A DNA stretch of 64,000 nucleotides from Flavobacterium sp. MFBS3-15 (GCF_026107645.2 NZ_JAPCHV010000001.1:1-64000), one strand, 5' to 3'. Shown: positions 7,601 to 16,747, counted from the first letter of the stretch. Program-made: numbers and translations. The notes: a model not told the origin generated them from the letters alone.

Positions 7601-9157
7601 ATGCCAAAAGAACTCCAGATACAGGTCGCACCCGAAGTAGCCGCACAGCAACACCTGCTTACCGCGCACATTGCAAATCTTATGCACGTTAATGCCGGTG
7701 AGATACGCCATGTCGCCATCATCAAACGCTCCATCGACGCGCGCCAGAAGGCCGTAAAGGTCAACCTGAAGGTGGCGGTTTATCATGATGAAGAGTACAC
7801 CGAAACCAAACTGCAGCTGCCGGAGTATAAGGATGTATCCAATGTACCCGAAGTCATCATCATTGGTGCCGGGCCTGCGGGATTGTTCGCCGCATTACAG
7901 CTGATCGAGCTTGGGTTAAAGCCCATTGTCCTCGAGCGTGGCAAGGACGTGCAGGAGCGCCGCCGCGACCTCAAGGCTATTAACCGCGACCACATTGTAG
8001 ACGGCGATTCCAACTACTGCTATGGCGAGGGTGGGGCAGGCACCTATTCCGACGGCAAGCTGTACACCCGTTCCAAAAAGCGCGGCGATGTCGACAGGAT
8101 CTTACGCCTGTTCGTGGCATTTGGCGCATCGGAGGAGATATTGGTGGAGGCCCATCCGCACATCGGTACCAACAAGCTGCCCAAGATCATCAAGGCCATG
8201 CGCGAAAAGATCATCGAGTTTGGCGGACAGGTGCTCTTCAATACCCGCGTGACCGACATTCTCGTAAAAAGCAGTTCAGTGGAAGGCGTGGTGACCCAAA
8301 ACGGTGACACCATCAATGCCAAAAAGATCATACTGGCTACCGGTCATTCAGCGCGCGATATTTTTGAACTGCTCGACCGCAAAAAGATATTCATCGAGGC
8401 CAAGCCGTTTGCCCTGGGCGTTCGTGCCGAGCATCCGCAAAGCCTCATCGACAGCATACAATACAGCTGCGACTTCAATTCCGGCAGGGGAGAGTTCCTT
8501 CCGCCCGCGCCCTACGCCATCGTAAAGCAGGTAGGCGGCAGGGGGATGTATTCGTTCTGCATGTGCCCCGGCGGCGTAATAGCGCCATGTGCCACCAGCC
8601 CCGGCGAGGTGGTAACCAATGGCTGGTCGCCCTCCAAGCGTGACCAGGAAACGGCAAACTCAGGCATTGTGGTCGAACTCAGGCTGGAGGATTTCAAGCC
8701 GTATGCCAAATTCGGCGCACTGGCGGGAATGGAATTCCAAAAAGCCATTGAGCAGCAGGCATGGCGCGTGGCAGGGGAGACCCAGCGCGTTCCGGCCCAG
8801 CGGATGATCGACTTCACACAATCGAAAGTATCGGCCGACATACCGAAAACTTCCTATGTGCCGGGAACCACATCGGTCGAATTAGGCCAGGTGTTCCCCG
8901 GCTTCTTAACTCAGACTTTGAGAGAGGGTTTTAAAGAGTTTGGCAAGTCGATGCGGGGCTACCTCACCAACGAGGCCATCCTCCATGCACCCGAATCACG
9001 CACCTCATCGCCCGTACGCATTCCCCGCGACCCGGAAACGCTGGAACATGTGCAGATAAAAGGCCTATATCCGTGCGGTGAAGGGGCCGGTTATGCAGGG
9101 GGTATCATCTCCGCAGCCATTGACGGGGAGAAATGCGCGTTGAAGTGCGCGGAATAA
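7601..9157 (+). CDS. FAD-dependent oxidoreductase (COG2509-like)
   Basis: A 518-residue flavoprotein. An N-terminal domain of about 80 residues with alternating charge precedes the dinucleotide-binding Rossmann motif VIIIGAGPAGLFAALQL (85-101). YGEGGAGTYSDGKLYTRSKK and the C-terminal PCGEGAGYAGGIISAAIDG complete the FAD site and match the uncharacterised FAD-dependent dehydrogenase group COG2509. Members are soluble and have no agreed substrate. The -7 element four bases upstream indicates a leaderless transcript. The region before it holds only remnants of a dispersed repeat, so the gene probably stands alone. Confidence 0.88.
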   Translation: MPKELQIQVAPEVAAQQHLLTAHIANLMHVNAGEIRHVAIIKRSIDARQKAVKVNLKVAVYHDEEYTETKLQLPEYKDVSNVPEVIIIGAGPAGLFAALQLIELGLKPIVLERGKDVQERRRDLKAINRDHIVDGDSNYCYGEGGAGTYSDGKLYTRSKKRGDVDRILRLFVAFGASEEILVEAHPHIGTNKLPKIIKAMREKIIEFGGQVLFNTRVTDILVKSSSVEGVVTQNGDTINAKKIILATGHSARDIFELLDRKKIFIEAKPFALGVRAEHPQSLIDSIQYSCDFNSGRGEFLPPAPYAIVKQVGGRGMYSFCMCPGGVIAPCATSPGEVVTNGWSPSKRDQETANSGIVVELRLEDFKPYAKFGALAGMEFQKAIEQQAWRVAGETQRVPAQRMIDFTQSKVSADIPKTSYVPGTTSVELGQVFPGFLTQTLREGFKEFGKSMRGYLTNEAILHAPESRTSSPVRIPRDPETLEHVQIKGLYPCGEGAGYAGGIISAAIDGEKCALKCAE

Positions 9158-9190
9158 ACGTTTAGAATACAATTTTACCGTCTTCAGGAT

Positions 9191-9331
9191 TTAACCACAT
9201 AGGTACATAGCCTTTAGACATGGATTTAGGCCAATTTAGTGGCACAAAGGCTGAAGCTTCGCTTCGCTATGTGTGATTATGTAGCCTTAGCTTCAATAAT
9301 AACTATGAACCCTATGTATCTATGTGGTTAA
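9191..9331. repeat. Palindromic intergenic repeat
   Basis: TTAACCACATAGGTACATAG (9191-9210) pairs with CTATGTATCTATGTGGTTAA (9312-9331), with about 100 bases between. This fills most of the 284-base gap between two genes; no gene is visible in it. Its ends resemble those of the 35731-35877 repeat (TTTACCACAA / TTGTGGTGAAA). Confidence 0.7.
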
Positions 9332-9441
9332 TTATATTAGGTGGATTATTTAAAAAGTAAGCTAATTCTTATATTTTCAAAATTTATCCAGATGGCAAGT
9401 CTGTCAAATTCCTTACCTTTACACCCTAAAATTTTACGACC

Positions 9442-10023
9442 ATGACCATAGAACAGCAATTGCAGGAACGCAGCGGCAATGTGTGCGAACTGAGCGGTGC
9501 GACAGGCAATCTTTCAGTATATGAAGTGCAGCCTGCCCGTAACCTCGGTGCCGACGGTTTCATTTACATCGACGCCAAATGCCTTGCCCAAATAGAAAAG
9601 AAAGAGGAGCCCGACAGCGCCTTTTGGCAAAACATACTGCCCACAAGCATGTGGAGCGAAGTGCCGGCCGTCCAGGTGGTATCATGGCGTATGCTGAACC
9701 GTTTCCGCGATGAGGGATGGGCAGCCGACGCGCTCGACATGATGTACCTTGACGATGAGTTGCTGGAATATGCCAAGGCCACCGGCGACCACACCCAGGA
9801 TGCGGGCGTGCAGTTCCACAAGGACAGCAACGGCAACATACTGCAACAGGGCGATACTGTAACGTTGATCAAAGACCTTGATGTAAAAGGCTCAACGCTC
9901 AACGCGAAAGTGGGTACCGCGGTGCGCAACATCCGCTTGGTGCATGACAACCACGAGCAGATTGAAGGCAAGATAGACGGGCAGCTTATCGTGATCCTTA
10001 CAAAGTACGTGAAGAAGCAATAA
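9442..10023 (+). CDS. PhnA/YjdM domain protein
   Basis: A 193-residue soluble protein of the PhnA (YjdM) family. The N-terminal half has ERSGNVCELSGAT (9-21), a half-site of the zinc ribbon seen in other members, and the C-terminal half carries the conserved DSNGNILQQGDTVTLIKDL and VKGSTLNAKVGTAVRNIRL motifs with a predicted SH3-like barrel. Despite its name the family is not needed for phosphonate breakdown, and its role is unknown. It is longer than E. coli YjdM (111 residues) because of a middle insert rich in Trp and acidic residues. It appears monocistronic, with a terminator at 10304-10340. Confidence 0.88.
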   Translation: MTIEQQLQERSGNVCELSGATGNLSVYEVQPARNLGADGFIYIDAKCLAQIEKKEEPDSAFWQNILPTSMWSEVPAVQVVSWRMLNRFRDEGWAADALDMMYLDDELLEYAKATGDHTQDAGVQFHKDSNGNILQQGDTVTLIKDLDVKGSTLNAKVGTAVRNIRLVHDNHEQIEGKIDGQLIVILTKYVKKQ

Positions 10024-10037
10024 TTTACAGTCACCTT

Positions 10038-10280
10038 TGTCATTTCGACGATAGGATAAATCTCAAAAGATTATGGAAATATGTTGAGATTTCTCCACTC
10101 CGCAAGCTCCGGTAGAAACCTAACGAAGTGGTTCAGCGAAGCTAAATGACAGAAACGTCTGTGTCATTTCGACGATAGGATAAATCTCAAAAGATTATGG
10201 AAATATGTTGAGATTTCTCCACTCCGCAAGCTCCGGTCGAAACCTAATGAAGTGGTTCAGCGAAGCTAAATCACAGAAAC
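10038..10280. repeat. Two tandem REP-like palindromic elements, period 124 bp
   Basis: Two copies of about 119 bases (10038-10156 and 10162-10280) begin TGTCATTTCGACGATAGGAT and differ at only a few positions. Each contains an inner palindrome AAATCTCA...TGAGATTT and outer arms CATTTCGAC / GGTCGAAA. Near-identity indicates recent duplication. There is no open frame of note. Together with 5961-6044 they define a dispersed family. Confidence 0.85.
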
Positions 10281-10303
10281 CGAAATCATTATTATAAAAG
10301 GGA

Positions 10304-10340
10304 AGCCCGATACATAACTGCATCGGGCTTTGTTATTTTT
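10304..10340 (+). terminator. Intrinsic terminator after the phnA-like gene
   Basis: AGCCCGAT (10304-10311), ten-base loop, ATCGGGCT (10322-10329), followed by TTGTTATTTTTT. The remainder of the 473-base gap (10024-10496) holds repeats and no gene. Confidence 0.8.
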
Positions 10341-10344
10341 TGCA

Positions 10345-10420
10345 TCTCGACTGCGCTCGATGTGACAACGGCGACCGACAAAATATGCGTGTACGATTGT
10401 CAGTTCGAGCGCAGTCGGGA
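10345..10420. repeat. Inverted repeat with 16-bp arms
   Basis: TCTCGACTGCGCTCGA (10345-10360) pairs with TTCGAGCGCAGTCGGGA (10404-10420). It differs in sequence from the CATTTCGAC family, so at least two palindrome families occur side by side here. Confidence 0.75.
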
Positions 10421-10496
10421 ACATTTTCAAATCACATAATCAACGCGTGTAAATCCGCGTTCCCAGTTTCTGAAAACTGCGACTGCGCCTGAAAAC

Positions 10497-12776
10497 TTAT
10501 TTCAATTCAAACTCACTTTCCTGGACGTTATCAGAACTTGTCCCAACAAACACCTTAAACGTTCCCGGTTCTACCAGGTAATCGCCATTGTTGTTGAAGA
10601 AGCCCAGTTCCTTTTCACTCAGCGTGAAGGTTACGGTTTTGGTTTCCCCTTTTTTGAGAGATACCAGCTCAAAGCCTTTCAGTTCCTTTACCGGGCGCGA
10701 CAGGCTGGCGGCAATATCCCTGATGTACAGCTGCACTACCTCTTTACCATCGTAGTTCCCGGTGTTGGTTACCTCTACCGATACTTTTACAGCCTCGCCC
10801 TTCGCATAGGTTTTCTTGTCAAGCTTCACGGTTCCGTACTTAAATGTCGTGTAGCTTAACCCATGCCCGAAAGCGAATTGCGGTGTTTTCTCCACATCCA
10901 TGTAGTGCGACCAGAACACGTTGTTATCGGCATCTACAGGCCTGCCCGTGCTGTGCTGGTTGTAGTATATCGGCACCTGGCCTACATTGCGCGGAAAGCT
11001 CATCGGCAGCTTGCCGCTCGGGTTGTAGTCGCCATACAGCACCTGTGCCACGGCGTTGCCCGTTTGCGTACCCAGCTGCCAAGCCTCAACGATGGTTGGG
11101 ATATGGTCAGCAGCCCACGGCAATGCCAGCGGACGGCCATTGTTGAGCACCAGTACGATGTTAGGGTTCACTTTATATACTTCCTCTAAGAGTTCCTGCT
11201 GCAATCCGGGCAGGTCGAGGTTGGTGCGGCTGCGGCCTTCGCCACTCTGGAAGCCGTGCTCGCCCAGTACCATGATTACCACATCGGCATTCTTTGCGGC
11301 TGTTTTGGCGGCTTCAAAACCATTCCTGTCGGTAGTATTGTACTCCACTTCGGTCAGGAATGTCGGCTTGCCATTATAAACTACCGGCCCTTTTTCGTAG
11401 GTCAGTGTGTTGCCTTTGTACTGCTGCATCCCTTCCAGTACCGATACTGCCGTTTCATCCTGTGAGGCGATCCTCCAGCTTCCCAGCGGACTGGTCTTGT
11501 CGTTCGCCAGCTGGCCTATCAGCGCTATCTTCTGCCCGCTCTTCTTTAATGGAAGCAGGTTCTTTTCATTCTTCAATAGTACGATGGACTTCTTCGCCAT
11601 ATCCAGTACAGCATCGTTATTTGCTTTGCTGCCAATGGTTGCTTTTTCGCGTTTTTCGTCGCAATAGCGGTACGGGTCGTCAAACAGGCCAAGCTCATAT
11701 TTTACGCGCAATATCCTGCGCACGGCATCGTCTACCAGTTTGATGTCGACTTTACCGTCGTTTACCAAACCAACCAGTTCCTTCACATACAGGTGCGACT
11801 CCATGTCCATGTCGGCGCCTGCGGTAACTGCCTTTAGCGAAGCCTCGGCACCGTCTTTGGCAAATCCGTGGGCAATCATCTCGCGGATGGAAGCCCAGTC
11901 GGTAATTACGAAGCCGTCAAAGCCCCATTTGCCTTTCAGGATGTCGCGCTGCAAAAAGCTGTTGCCCGTTGCCGGAACGCCGTTGAGGATGTTGAAGGCA
12001 TTCATGAACGTACGTACGCCTGCATCCTTAGCCGCCCTGAAGGGAGGAAGCACCGTATTGTATAATGTGGCATTGCCAATGTCTACCGTGTTATAATCGC
12101 GCCCTGATTCGGCAAAGCCGTAGCCGGCAAAGTGCTTGGCACAGGCAGCGATGGTATTGGGCTGCGAAAGGTCGTCGCCCTGGAAGCCTTTTACCCTTGC
12201 ATAAGCAACCATACTGCCCAGGAACGGGTCTTCGCCCGCGCCTTCCATCACACGGCCCCAGCGTGCATCACGGCTGATGTCGACCATGGGGCCGAACGTC
12301 CAGTTGATGCCCGATGCCGATGCTTCGCCTGCCGCCGTTTCGGCCGATTTGCATATCGCTTCCATGTCCCAGCTTGCGGCTTCCGCCAAAGGTATGGGGC
12401 TGAGTGTCTTGTATCCGTGTATTACGTCGAACCCGATGATGAGCGGGATGCCGAGGCGGGTTTCCTCCACAGCGATCTTCTGCACGGCTCGTACTTCCTT
12501 TACGCCCCGCACCGTGAGCATCGAGCCTACCCAGCCTTTGCGGAGGTGTTCGTACTTGAGTGCCGCGCTGCCTTCTTTTGGCGAAGGCCCGGTCACGTCC
12601 CAAAATCCGTTGTACTGGTTCATCTGGCCCACCTTTTCCTCAAGGGTCATTTTGGCCATTAGCGCGTCGATTTTCTTTTCGATGTCCTGTTTGTTGTCCA
12701 TTTTCTTCTTGTCCTGCGCCTGCGTTGTGCCCATGGCAAAAAGCGCCAGCAGCAGTAGTGTTTGTGTTTGTTTCAT
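10497..12776 (-). CDS. bglX: Glycoside hydrolase family 3 beta-glucosidase (BglX-like)
   Basis: A periplasmic or secreted beta-glucosidase, which releases terminal glucose (or xylose) from beta-linked oligosaccharides. The 759-residue protein has a signal peptide (MKQTQTLLLLALFAMGTTQA), a GH3 N-terminal TIM barrel with the nucleophile region GFDGFVITDWAS (Asp), a GH3 C-terminal domain (LIGQLANDKTSPLGSW; VMVLGEHGFQSGEGRSR) and a fibronectin-III-like end domain (VSVEVTNTGNYDGKEVVQLY). Length matches E. coli BglX (765). The start is the ATG at 12776; the frame runs 28 residues further into the upstream gene. It follows the acetylesterase gene by seven bases and ends a three-gene operon for deacetylation and glycoside cleavage. 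Confidence 0.93.
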   Translation of the reverse strand: MKQTQTLLLLALFAMGTTQAQDKKKMDNKQDIEKKIDALMAKMTLEEKVGQMNQYNGFWDVTGPSPKEGSAALKYEHLRKGWVGSMLTVRGVKEVRAVQKIAVEETRLGIPLIIGFDVIHGYKTLSPIPLAEAASWDMEAICKSAETAAGEASASGINWTFGPMVDISRDARWGRVMEGAGEDPFLGSMVAYARVKGFQGDDLSQPNTIAACAKHFAGYGFAESGRDYNTVDIGNATLYNTVLPPFRAAKDAGVRTFMNAFNILNGVPATGNSFLQRDILKGKWGFDGFVITDWASIREMIAHGFAKDGAEASLKAVTAGADMDMESHLYVKELVGLVNDGKVDIKLVDDAVRRILRVKYELGLFDDPYRYCDEKREKATIGSKANNDAVLDMAKKSIVLLKNEKNLLPLKKSGQKIALIGQLANDKTSPLGSWRIASQDETAVSVLEGMQQYKGNTLTYEKGPVVYNGKPTFLTEVEYNTTDRNGFEAAKTAAKNADVVIMVLGEHGFQSGEGRSRTNLDLPGLQQELLEEVYKVNPNIVLVLNNGRPLALPWAADHIPTIVEAWQLGTQTGNAVAQVLYGDYNPSGKLPMSFPRNVGQVPIYYNQHSTGRPVDADNNVFWSHYMDVEKTPQFAFGHGLSYTTFKYGTVKLDKKTYAKGEAVKVSVEVTNTGNYDGKEVVQLYIRDIAASLSRPVKELKGFELVSLKKGETKTVTFTLSEKELGFFNNNGDYLVEPGTFKVFVGTSSDNVQESEFELK

Positions 12777-12783
12777 GGTTTGT

Positions 12784-14166
12784 TTATTCGGTTGTAAAGG
12801 TCGATGCCGGCAGCCCCGCGCCATTAAACAGGTTGGCAAGTGCGGTGTTGTGCCAGGCATGGCGGGCCTTTACAGGTTTTTTTACGTTTTTGGATGTGAG
12901 TACCACGGTGTTGTTTACAATTTTGGCTTCGGCCTTGTACCACGTGCCGTCTTCCCCAGCTATTTCAAACTGTGTTGCTTTTTTATCCTTAAAATGCAGC
13001 CCTTCGCCATTGGCGAATGTGACAGTCAGCTTGTTTTTGTCGGCTTTCACGACAGACGGTAGCGGCCCGTTCACCACCCCCTTTTTGATGCCGTAGGTAT
13101 TGTTTAGCGCGAGGTTGGCCAGCCTTGTGCCCACGTCTTTCTTGTTGCGCGGGTGGATGTCATCAACCGTGGCAATGTCGCTCACCACGACCATCCCGGT
13201 TTTCTCCACGGCATTCACAACGCGTCGCTGCGCATCGCGTATCACGGCCCCGAGGTCGGTGTTGCCCTCATAGTTATACGGCGCTATCTGCACAAAATAA
13301 AAAGGAAAATCGGCTTTCCATTCGCTTCGCCAGCCCTTTATCAGCCCGGCGAGGGTCTTGTCATATACATGCGAACCCACATTGCTTTCGCCCTGGTACC
13401 ACAGCACTCCTGCCAGCCTGTAGCCCACAAACGGGTGTATCATGGCGTTGTATATGTGTCCCGGGTCACTTGGGCTCCAGTCAGCCTTATACAGGTCGGC
13501 GGCGGCTTTTTTCAGCACCGGGTCTTCATTGATGTATTGTGCAGGGATCCATGGCTCGGCAGGCGACCCGCCCCAGCTCGAGTTGATCATCCCTATGGGC
13601 ACATCCTTCAGGTCTTCCTGCAAATGGCGCGCAAAGTAATAGCCCACGGCGCTAAAATGCCTCATGGTTTCGGGCGTGCATACCTCCCAGCTTCCGGGCA
13701 TGTTCATCTGGGGTTGTTCAGAAGCCAGCTTGGGTGCGGTAAAAAAGCGGATGTTGGGGTAATTGGCTTTGGCGATCTCGGCCCCGGCATTGTCGATCTT
13801 CATGTTGGCCGACCATTCCATGTTCGACTGGCCGGAGCACAGCCACACTTCGCCCAGCATCACATTCTTCAGTGTAATATCATTATAGCCTTTAAAGTTG
13901 ATGGTATATGGACCACCGGCTCCGGGAGTTTTCACAATGAGTTCCCAATAAGCCTCGCGGTTGGGCTTGAGCTTGTATTCGTTTTTGTCCCAGCCGGTGG
14001 TTATCACGATGTCTTCAAACGGACTGCCCCATCCCCACAGCTTTACATCGGCATTGCGCTGCAGTACCATGTTATCCGAAAAAAAGGAGGGGAGCGTTAC
14101 ATTCGCCTTTGCGGCAAATGATAAAAGCGTGAACGCAGCGAACAGGAATAATTTATTTCTTTTCAT
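12784..14166 (-). CDS. Sialate O-acetylesterase family protein (SGNH)
   Basis: A 460-residue secreted esterase (signal peptide cut near AAKA, residue 21). The SGNH hydrolase block I is CSGQSNMEWS with the catalytic serine; INSSWGGSPAEPW and VLWYQGESNVG are family blocks, and VDDIHPRNKKDVG carries the catalytic Asp-x-x-His. It follows the sialate O-acetylesterase architecture; members also remove acetyl groups from xylan and other glycans, and no sialidase is nearby, so the true substrate is open. Its first codons overlap the upstream esterase gene by 14 bases, and the GH3 gene follows seven bases later. Confidence 0.9.
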   Translation of the reverse strand: MKRNKLFLFAAFTLLSFAAKANVTLPSFFSDNMVLQRNADVKLWGWGSPFEDIVITTGWDKNEYKLKPNREAYWELIVKTPGAGGPYTINFKGYNDITLKNVMLGEVWLCSGQSNMEWSANMKIDNAGAEIAKANYPNIRFFTAPKLASEQPQMNMPGSWEVCTPETMRHFSAVGYYFARHLQEDLKDVPIGMINSSWGGSPAEPWIPAQYINEDPVLKKAAADLYKADWSPSDPGHIYNAMIHPFVGYRLAGVLWYQGESNVGSHVYDKTLAGLIKGWRSEWKADFPFYFVQIAPYNYEGNTDLGAVIRDAQRRVVNAVEKTGMVVVSDIATVDDIHPRNKKDVGTRLANLALNNTYGIKKGVVNGPLPSVVKADKNKLTVTFANGEGLHFKDKKATQFEIAGEDGTWYKAEAKIVNNTVVLTSKNVKKPVKARHAWHNTALANLFNGAGLPASTFTTE

Positions 14167-15241
14167 TCAGTAAAGTTTTTAAGAACGGCGCCAGCTGGCC
14201 TGCCATTTTTTTATGGTCGTCAATGTCCGGGTGGTAGCCGCATCCGTGCGGGGTTACGGCAGTAAAGGTAAAAATTTGTATCGGCTTGCGGGCTGTATCG
14301 GAGGCAAAGGCTTCCCTCACGCGGTTGAGGCATTTGATGAAAGTGTCGTTTTTCGCGCCGCTAACCATCTGGCTGTTGAGGAGTACTACCTGTGTGTTCG
14401 GCGCATGCTTATAGACCGTTTTCACGAAGGCAATGTAGTTGGCTACGTATTTGTCCTCATTGAAGGGGAGTCGTTCCTTTTTACCGTCACCTTCCGAAAA
14501 ATCGTTGGTGCCCAGAGCGATGCAGGTAACATCGGGATTAAACCCGAAGCCGTACTTTTTCGAATTGTCCTTGTTGAGGTACAGGTTCTCGTATACGTCG
14601 GGCATGATGGCCTCTTTGTCGTGCTCGTCGTTCCAGTTGCGGTACATCCCGATGCCGGAAACCGAACTCAGCAGGAAGTCTGCATTAAGCTCGCGAGAGG
14701 CAATCGGGCCGTAGGCATAGTAGGCGTTGTGCTGGTCGTACCATTCGGCGGTGTCGCAGGGTATGGCGGCGTAGTCGTTGCCCATCCCGCAGGTGATGGA
14801 GTCGCCAATGAACTCAATTTTCTTCTTCGGCTGCACTTTGGGCTTTGCCATGGCAACATTGGTACCGAGGAACAGCACGTTGCCGTTGGCAGCTTCGGTG
14901 GCCTTGTATATAGCGACAGTATGCTCTTTATTGGTATCCAGCTTAAATGAAAGGGGAGTGGCTGCTGTTTTGATGGTGTAGCGGCCTTCATATTTGCCGT
15001 CAATTTCTACAACTGCGTAATTATGGTGTTCAAAAGTGTCTTCAGCTTTCAAATTGATAGTGCATCGGTCGCCTTTAAACGCAAAGGAAACAAATGATGC
15101 CGGGCTTATCAATATTACTGCATCGCCTTTCTTTTCTACCCTTCCCCCGGTGAGGTATTCCCCTTTAGATATTGCCTTTTGCTCCACATTGCATGACAGT
15201 AGTGATACGATGTAAAGGAGGAGTATTTTTTGCGTAAACAT
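14153..15241 (-). CDS. CE2-type acetyl esterase, SGNH lipoprotein
   Basis: A 362-residue lipoprotein (MFTQKILLLYIVSLLSC; lipid on Cys17). An N-terminal jelly-roll-like domain (about 25-130) precedes an SGNH domain with IEFIGDSITCGMGN (catalytic Ser), ALGTNDFSEGD and CGYHPDIDDHKKMA (Asp/His). This two-domain order is that of carbohydrate esterase family 2, which deacetylates xylan and other hemicelluloses. The ATG at 15241 is chosen because it alone gives a lipoprotein signal; the frame extends 38 residues upstream without one. It is the first gene of the operon with the sialate-type esterase and the GH3 enzyme. No SusC/SusD pair is attached. Confidence 0.85.
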   Translation of the reverse strand: MFTQKILLLYIVSLLSCNVEQKAISKGEYLTGGRVEKKGDAVILISPASFVSFAFKGDRCTINLKAEDTFEHHNYAVVEIDGKYEGRYTIKTAATPLSFKLDTNKEHTVAIYKATEAANGNVLFLGTNVAMAKPKVQPKKKIEFIGDSITCGMGNDYAAIPCDTAEWYDQHNAYYAYGPIASRELNADFLLSSVSGIGMYRNWNDEHDKEAIMPDVYENLYLNKDNSKKYGFGFNPDVTCIALGTNDFSEGDGKKERLPFNEDKYVANYIAFVKTVYKHAPNTQVVLLNSQMVSGAKNDTFIKCLNRVREAFASDTARKPIQIFTFTAVTPHGCGYHPDIDDHKKMAGQLAPFLKTLLNEKK

Positions 15242-15466
15242 GTCGTTTTTTGGTTTAAATGTAAAGATAGCCAAATTATGGTAAAACGTTTTCATTGGTG
15301 AATACGATACTGTCAAAACCTGATAAGATTTTAAACCTGTAGGGTTGATTAACACACTTTTGTAATGTATGCCAAATTACGCTTAATGGGAGGTTAATTA
15401 AAACAAAAACAAGGTGTTGCAACGGTGAAGCGCCGTAATTTTATGATAAATAAAAATGACATTACC

Positions 15467-15898
15467 ATGAAAAAGATAATCTTATCGCTGACAGCACTAA
15501 TGGCCTTCGGCCTGGCCTCAGCACAGACGGATACTACCCGTACCCGTACTACAACAACAACCAATCGCACTACGGTAACGCCGCAGCAGCGTATGCAAAC
15601 TACAACTACCACTAAGCACGCCGACGGAACAGTGCAGCCAAACGCCCGCGCCGCTACGCCGGCGACCACCACGCAGGCGGGTAACGTTCCTGCAACCCGT
15701 ACTACTACAACGCCTGCGACAACAACGCCAACACGCACTACAACAACAACTACCACCAATACCAATCGTGCCGCCAACCCCAACAGGGTAAACCCAACGG
15801 GCAGCAGCACGACGACGACATCGCCGCCGGTTACAAATCCGGGATCACCGATACCGACCCCGGCAGTGCCTCCGGCAACCACCACGCCGAGGCCATAA
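15467..15898 (+). CDS. Secreted threonine-rich low-complexity protein
   Basis: A 143-residue protein with a clear signal peptide (MKKIILSLTALMAFGLASAQ, 20 residues) followed by a mature part made mainly of Thr, Ala, Asn, Pro and Arg, with runs of Thr up to seven. There are no cysteines and no fold is expected. The Thr/Pro-rich sequence could be a substrate for Flavobacterium-type O-glycosylation at D(S/T)(A/I/L/M/T/V) sites, although few Asp residues precede Thr. The signal peptide closely resembles that of the gene at 19546. I do not recognise a family. The upstream ATG at 15446 is rejected because it adds residues before the signal peptide. Confidence 0.75.
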   Translation: MKKIILSLTALMAFGLASAQTDTTRTRTTTTTNRTTVTPQQRMQTTTTTKHADGTVQPNARAATPATTTQAGNVPATRTTTTPATTTPTRTTTTTTTNTNRAANPNRVNPTGSSTTTTSPPVTNPGSPIPTPAVPPATTTPRP

Positions 15899-15906
15899 CC
15901 TATAAG

Positions 15907-15934
15907 ACCCTGCTCACCGGCAGGGTTTTCTTTT
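15907..15934 (+). terminator. Intrinsic terminator
   Basis: ACCCTGC (15907-15913), loop TCACCG, GCAGGGT (15920-15926), followed by TTTCTTTT. It closes the threonine-rich protein gene. Confidence 0.75.
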
Positions 15935-16027
15935 ATCAGGGGGAGGCTAATGTATTGTTAAAGTAAATGGTGCAACGCCTGTAGTTTCTTATTTTTAATA
16001 CAGCAAAAAACAACTCAGAAAATCACC

Positions 16028-16747
16028 ATGGAAAAGCCGTTTGATCCCATCGTAAACCCATCACAGAAAACCTTAGGCAGCATCGAGAGCGCCATATCCA
16101 TCCTTGGCGGGGCATACCTGCTGTACGATGCCTTTAAAAAGGAAAAGAAAAGCATCCTCGAAATGGCAGCTGCTGGTTTCATGATTTACCGTGGGGTAAA
16201 AGGCCTGCAAAAGAACGGCACGCTCAATAGCAAACTATTGGGTAAGCCTGCCGCAAAGCCGCATGATTCCAACATCAACATACACGCCCGCATGATCGTG
16301 GACAGGCCGGTAAATGAAGTATACAACTTCTGGAGGCACCTGGGTAACCTGCCACTGTTCATGGAGCACCTTGAAAGCGTAACCGTGCTGGGCGATACCC
16401 ATTCAGAATGGAAGGCAGCGATGCCTGGCGGCATTGGCACCGTGAGCTGGAAAGCAGAAATCGTTGCTGAAGAACCTAACCGCTTCATCGGGTGGCGGTC
16501 GATGCCGGGCTCTATGGTAGCCAATGCCGGGAAAGTGAAATTTAAGGATGCCGGGGAATTAGGAACGCTGGTGCATATAGTATTTTCGTACGAAGCTCCT
16601 TTTGGGTCAGCCGGGGCTGAATTTGCCCGACTCGCAAACCCGATATTTGAAAAGATGGTTCGAAAAGATGTAATGGGCTTTAAGCGCTACATGGAAACCG
16701 GTACACCGCAAAAGCTGCAGCAGGAAACGGTGGCGATATATACTTAG
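16028..16747 (+). CDS. SRPBCC (cyclase/dehydrase-like) membrane-anchored protein
   Basis: A 239-residue protein. Residues 25-70 form a hydrophobic DUF2892-like segment (ISILGGAYLLYDAF, MAAAGFMIYRGV). Residues 85-225 form an SRPBCC/START-like cavity domain: ARMIVDRPVNEVYNFW, LPLFMEHLESV, NRFIGWRSMPG. Such proteins (COG5637) bind hydrophobic ligands and are often found in stress-inducible loci of soil and freshwater bacteria; the ligand is unknown. A TGCAACG-N12-TATTTTTA pattern lies upstream at 15971-15997 and is similar to one before the gene at 15467. It converges with the mgtC-like gene across a tandem repeat. Confidence 0.85.
   Translation: MEKPFDPIVNPSQKTLGSIESAISILGGAYLLYDAFKKEKKSILEMAAAGFMIYRGVKGLQKNGTLNSKLLGKPAAKPHDSNINIHARMIVDRPVNEVYNFWRHLGNLPLFMEHLESVTVLGDTHSEWKAAMPGGIGTVSWKAEIVAEEPNRFIGWRSMPGSMVANAGKVKFKDAGELGTLVHIVFSYEAPFGSAGAEFARLANPIFEKMVRKDVMGFKRYMETGTPQKLQQETVAIYT

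Noticed and set aside
13153..14121. Open frame of 322 codons on the plus strand opposite the sialate-type esterase
   Set aside because: The minus-strand gene carries all SGNH motifs and a signal peptide; the opposite frame has no recognisable domain.
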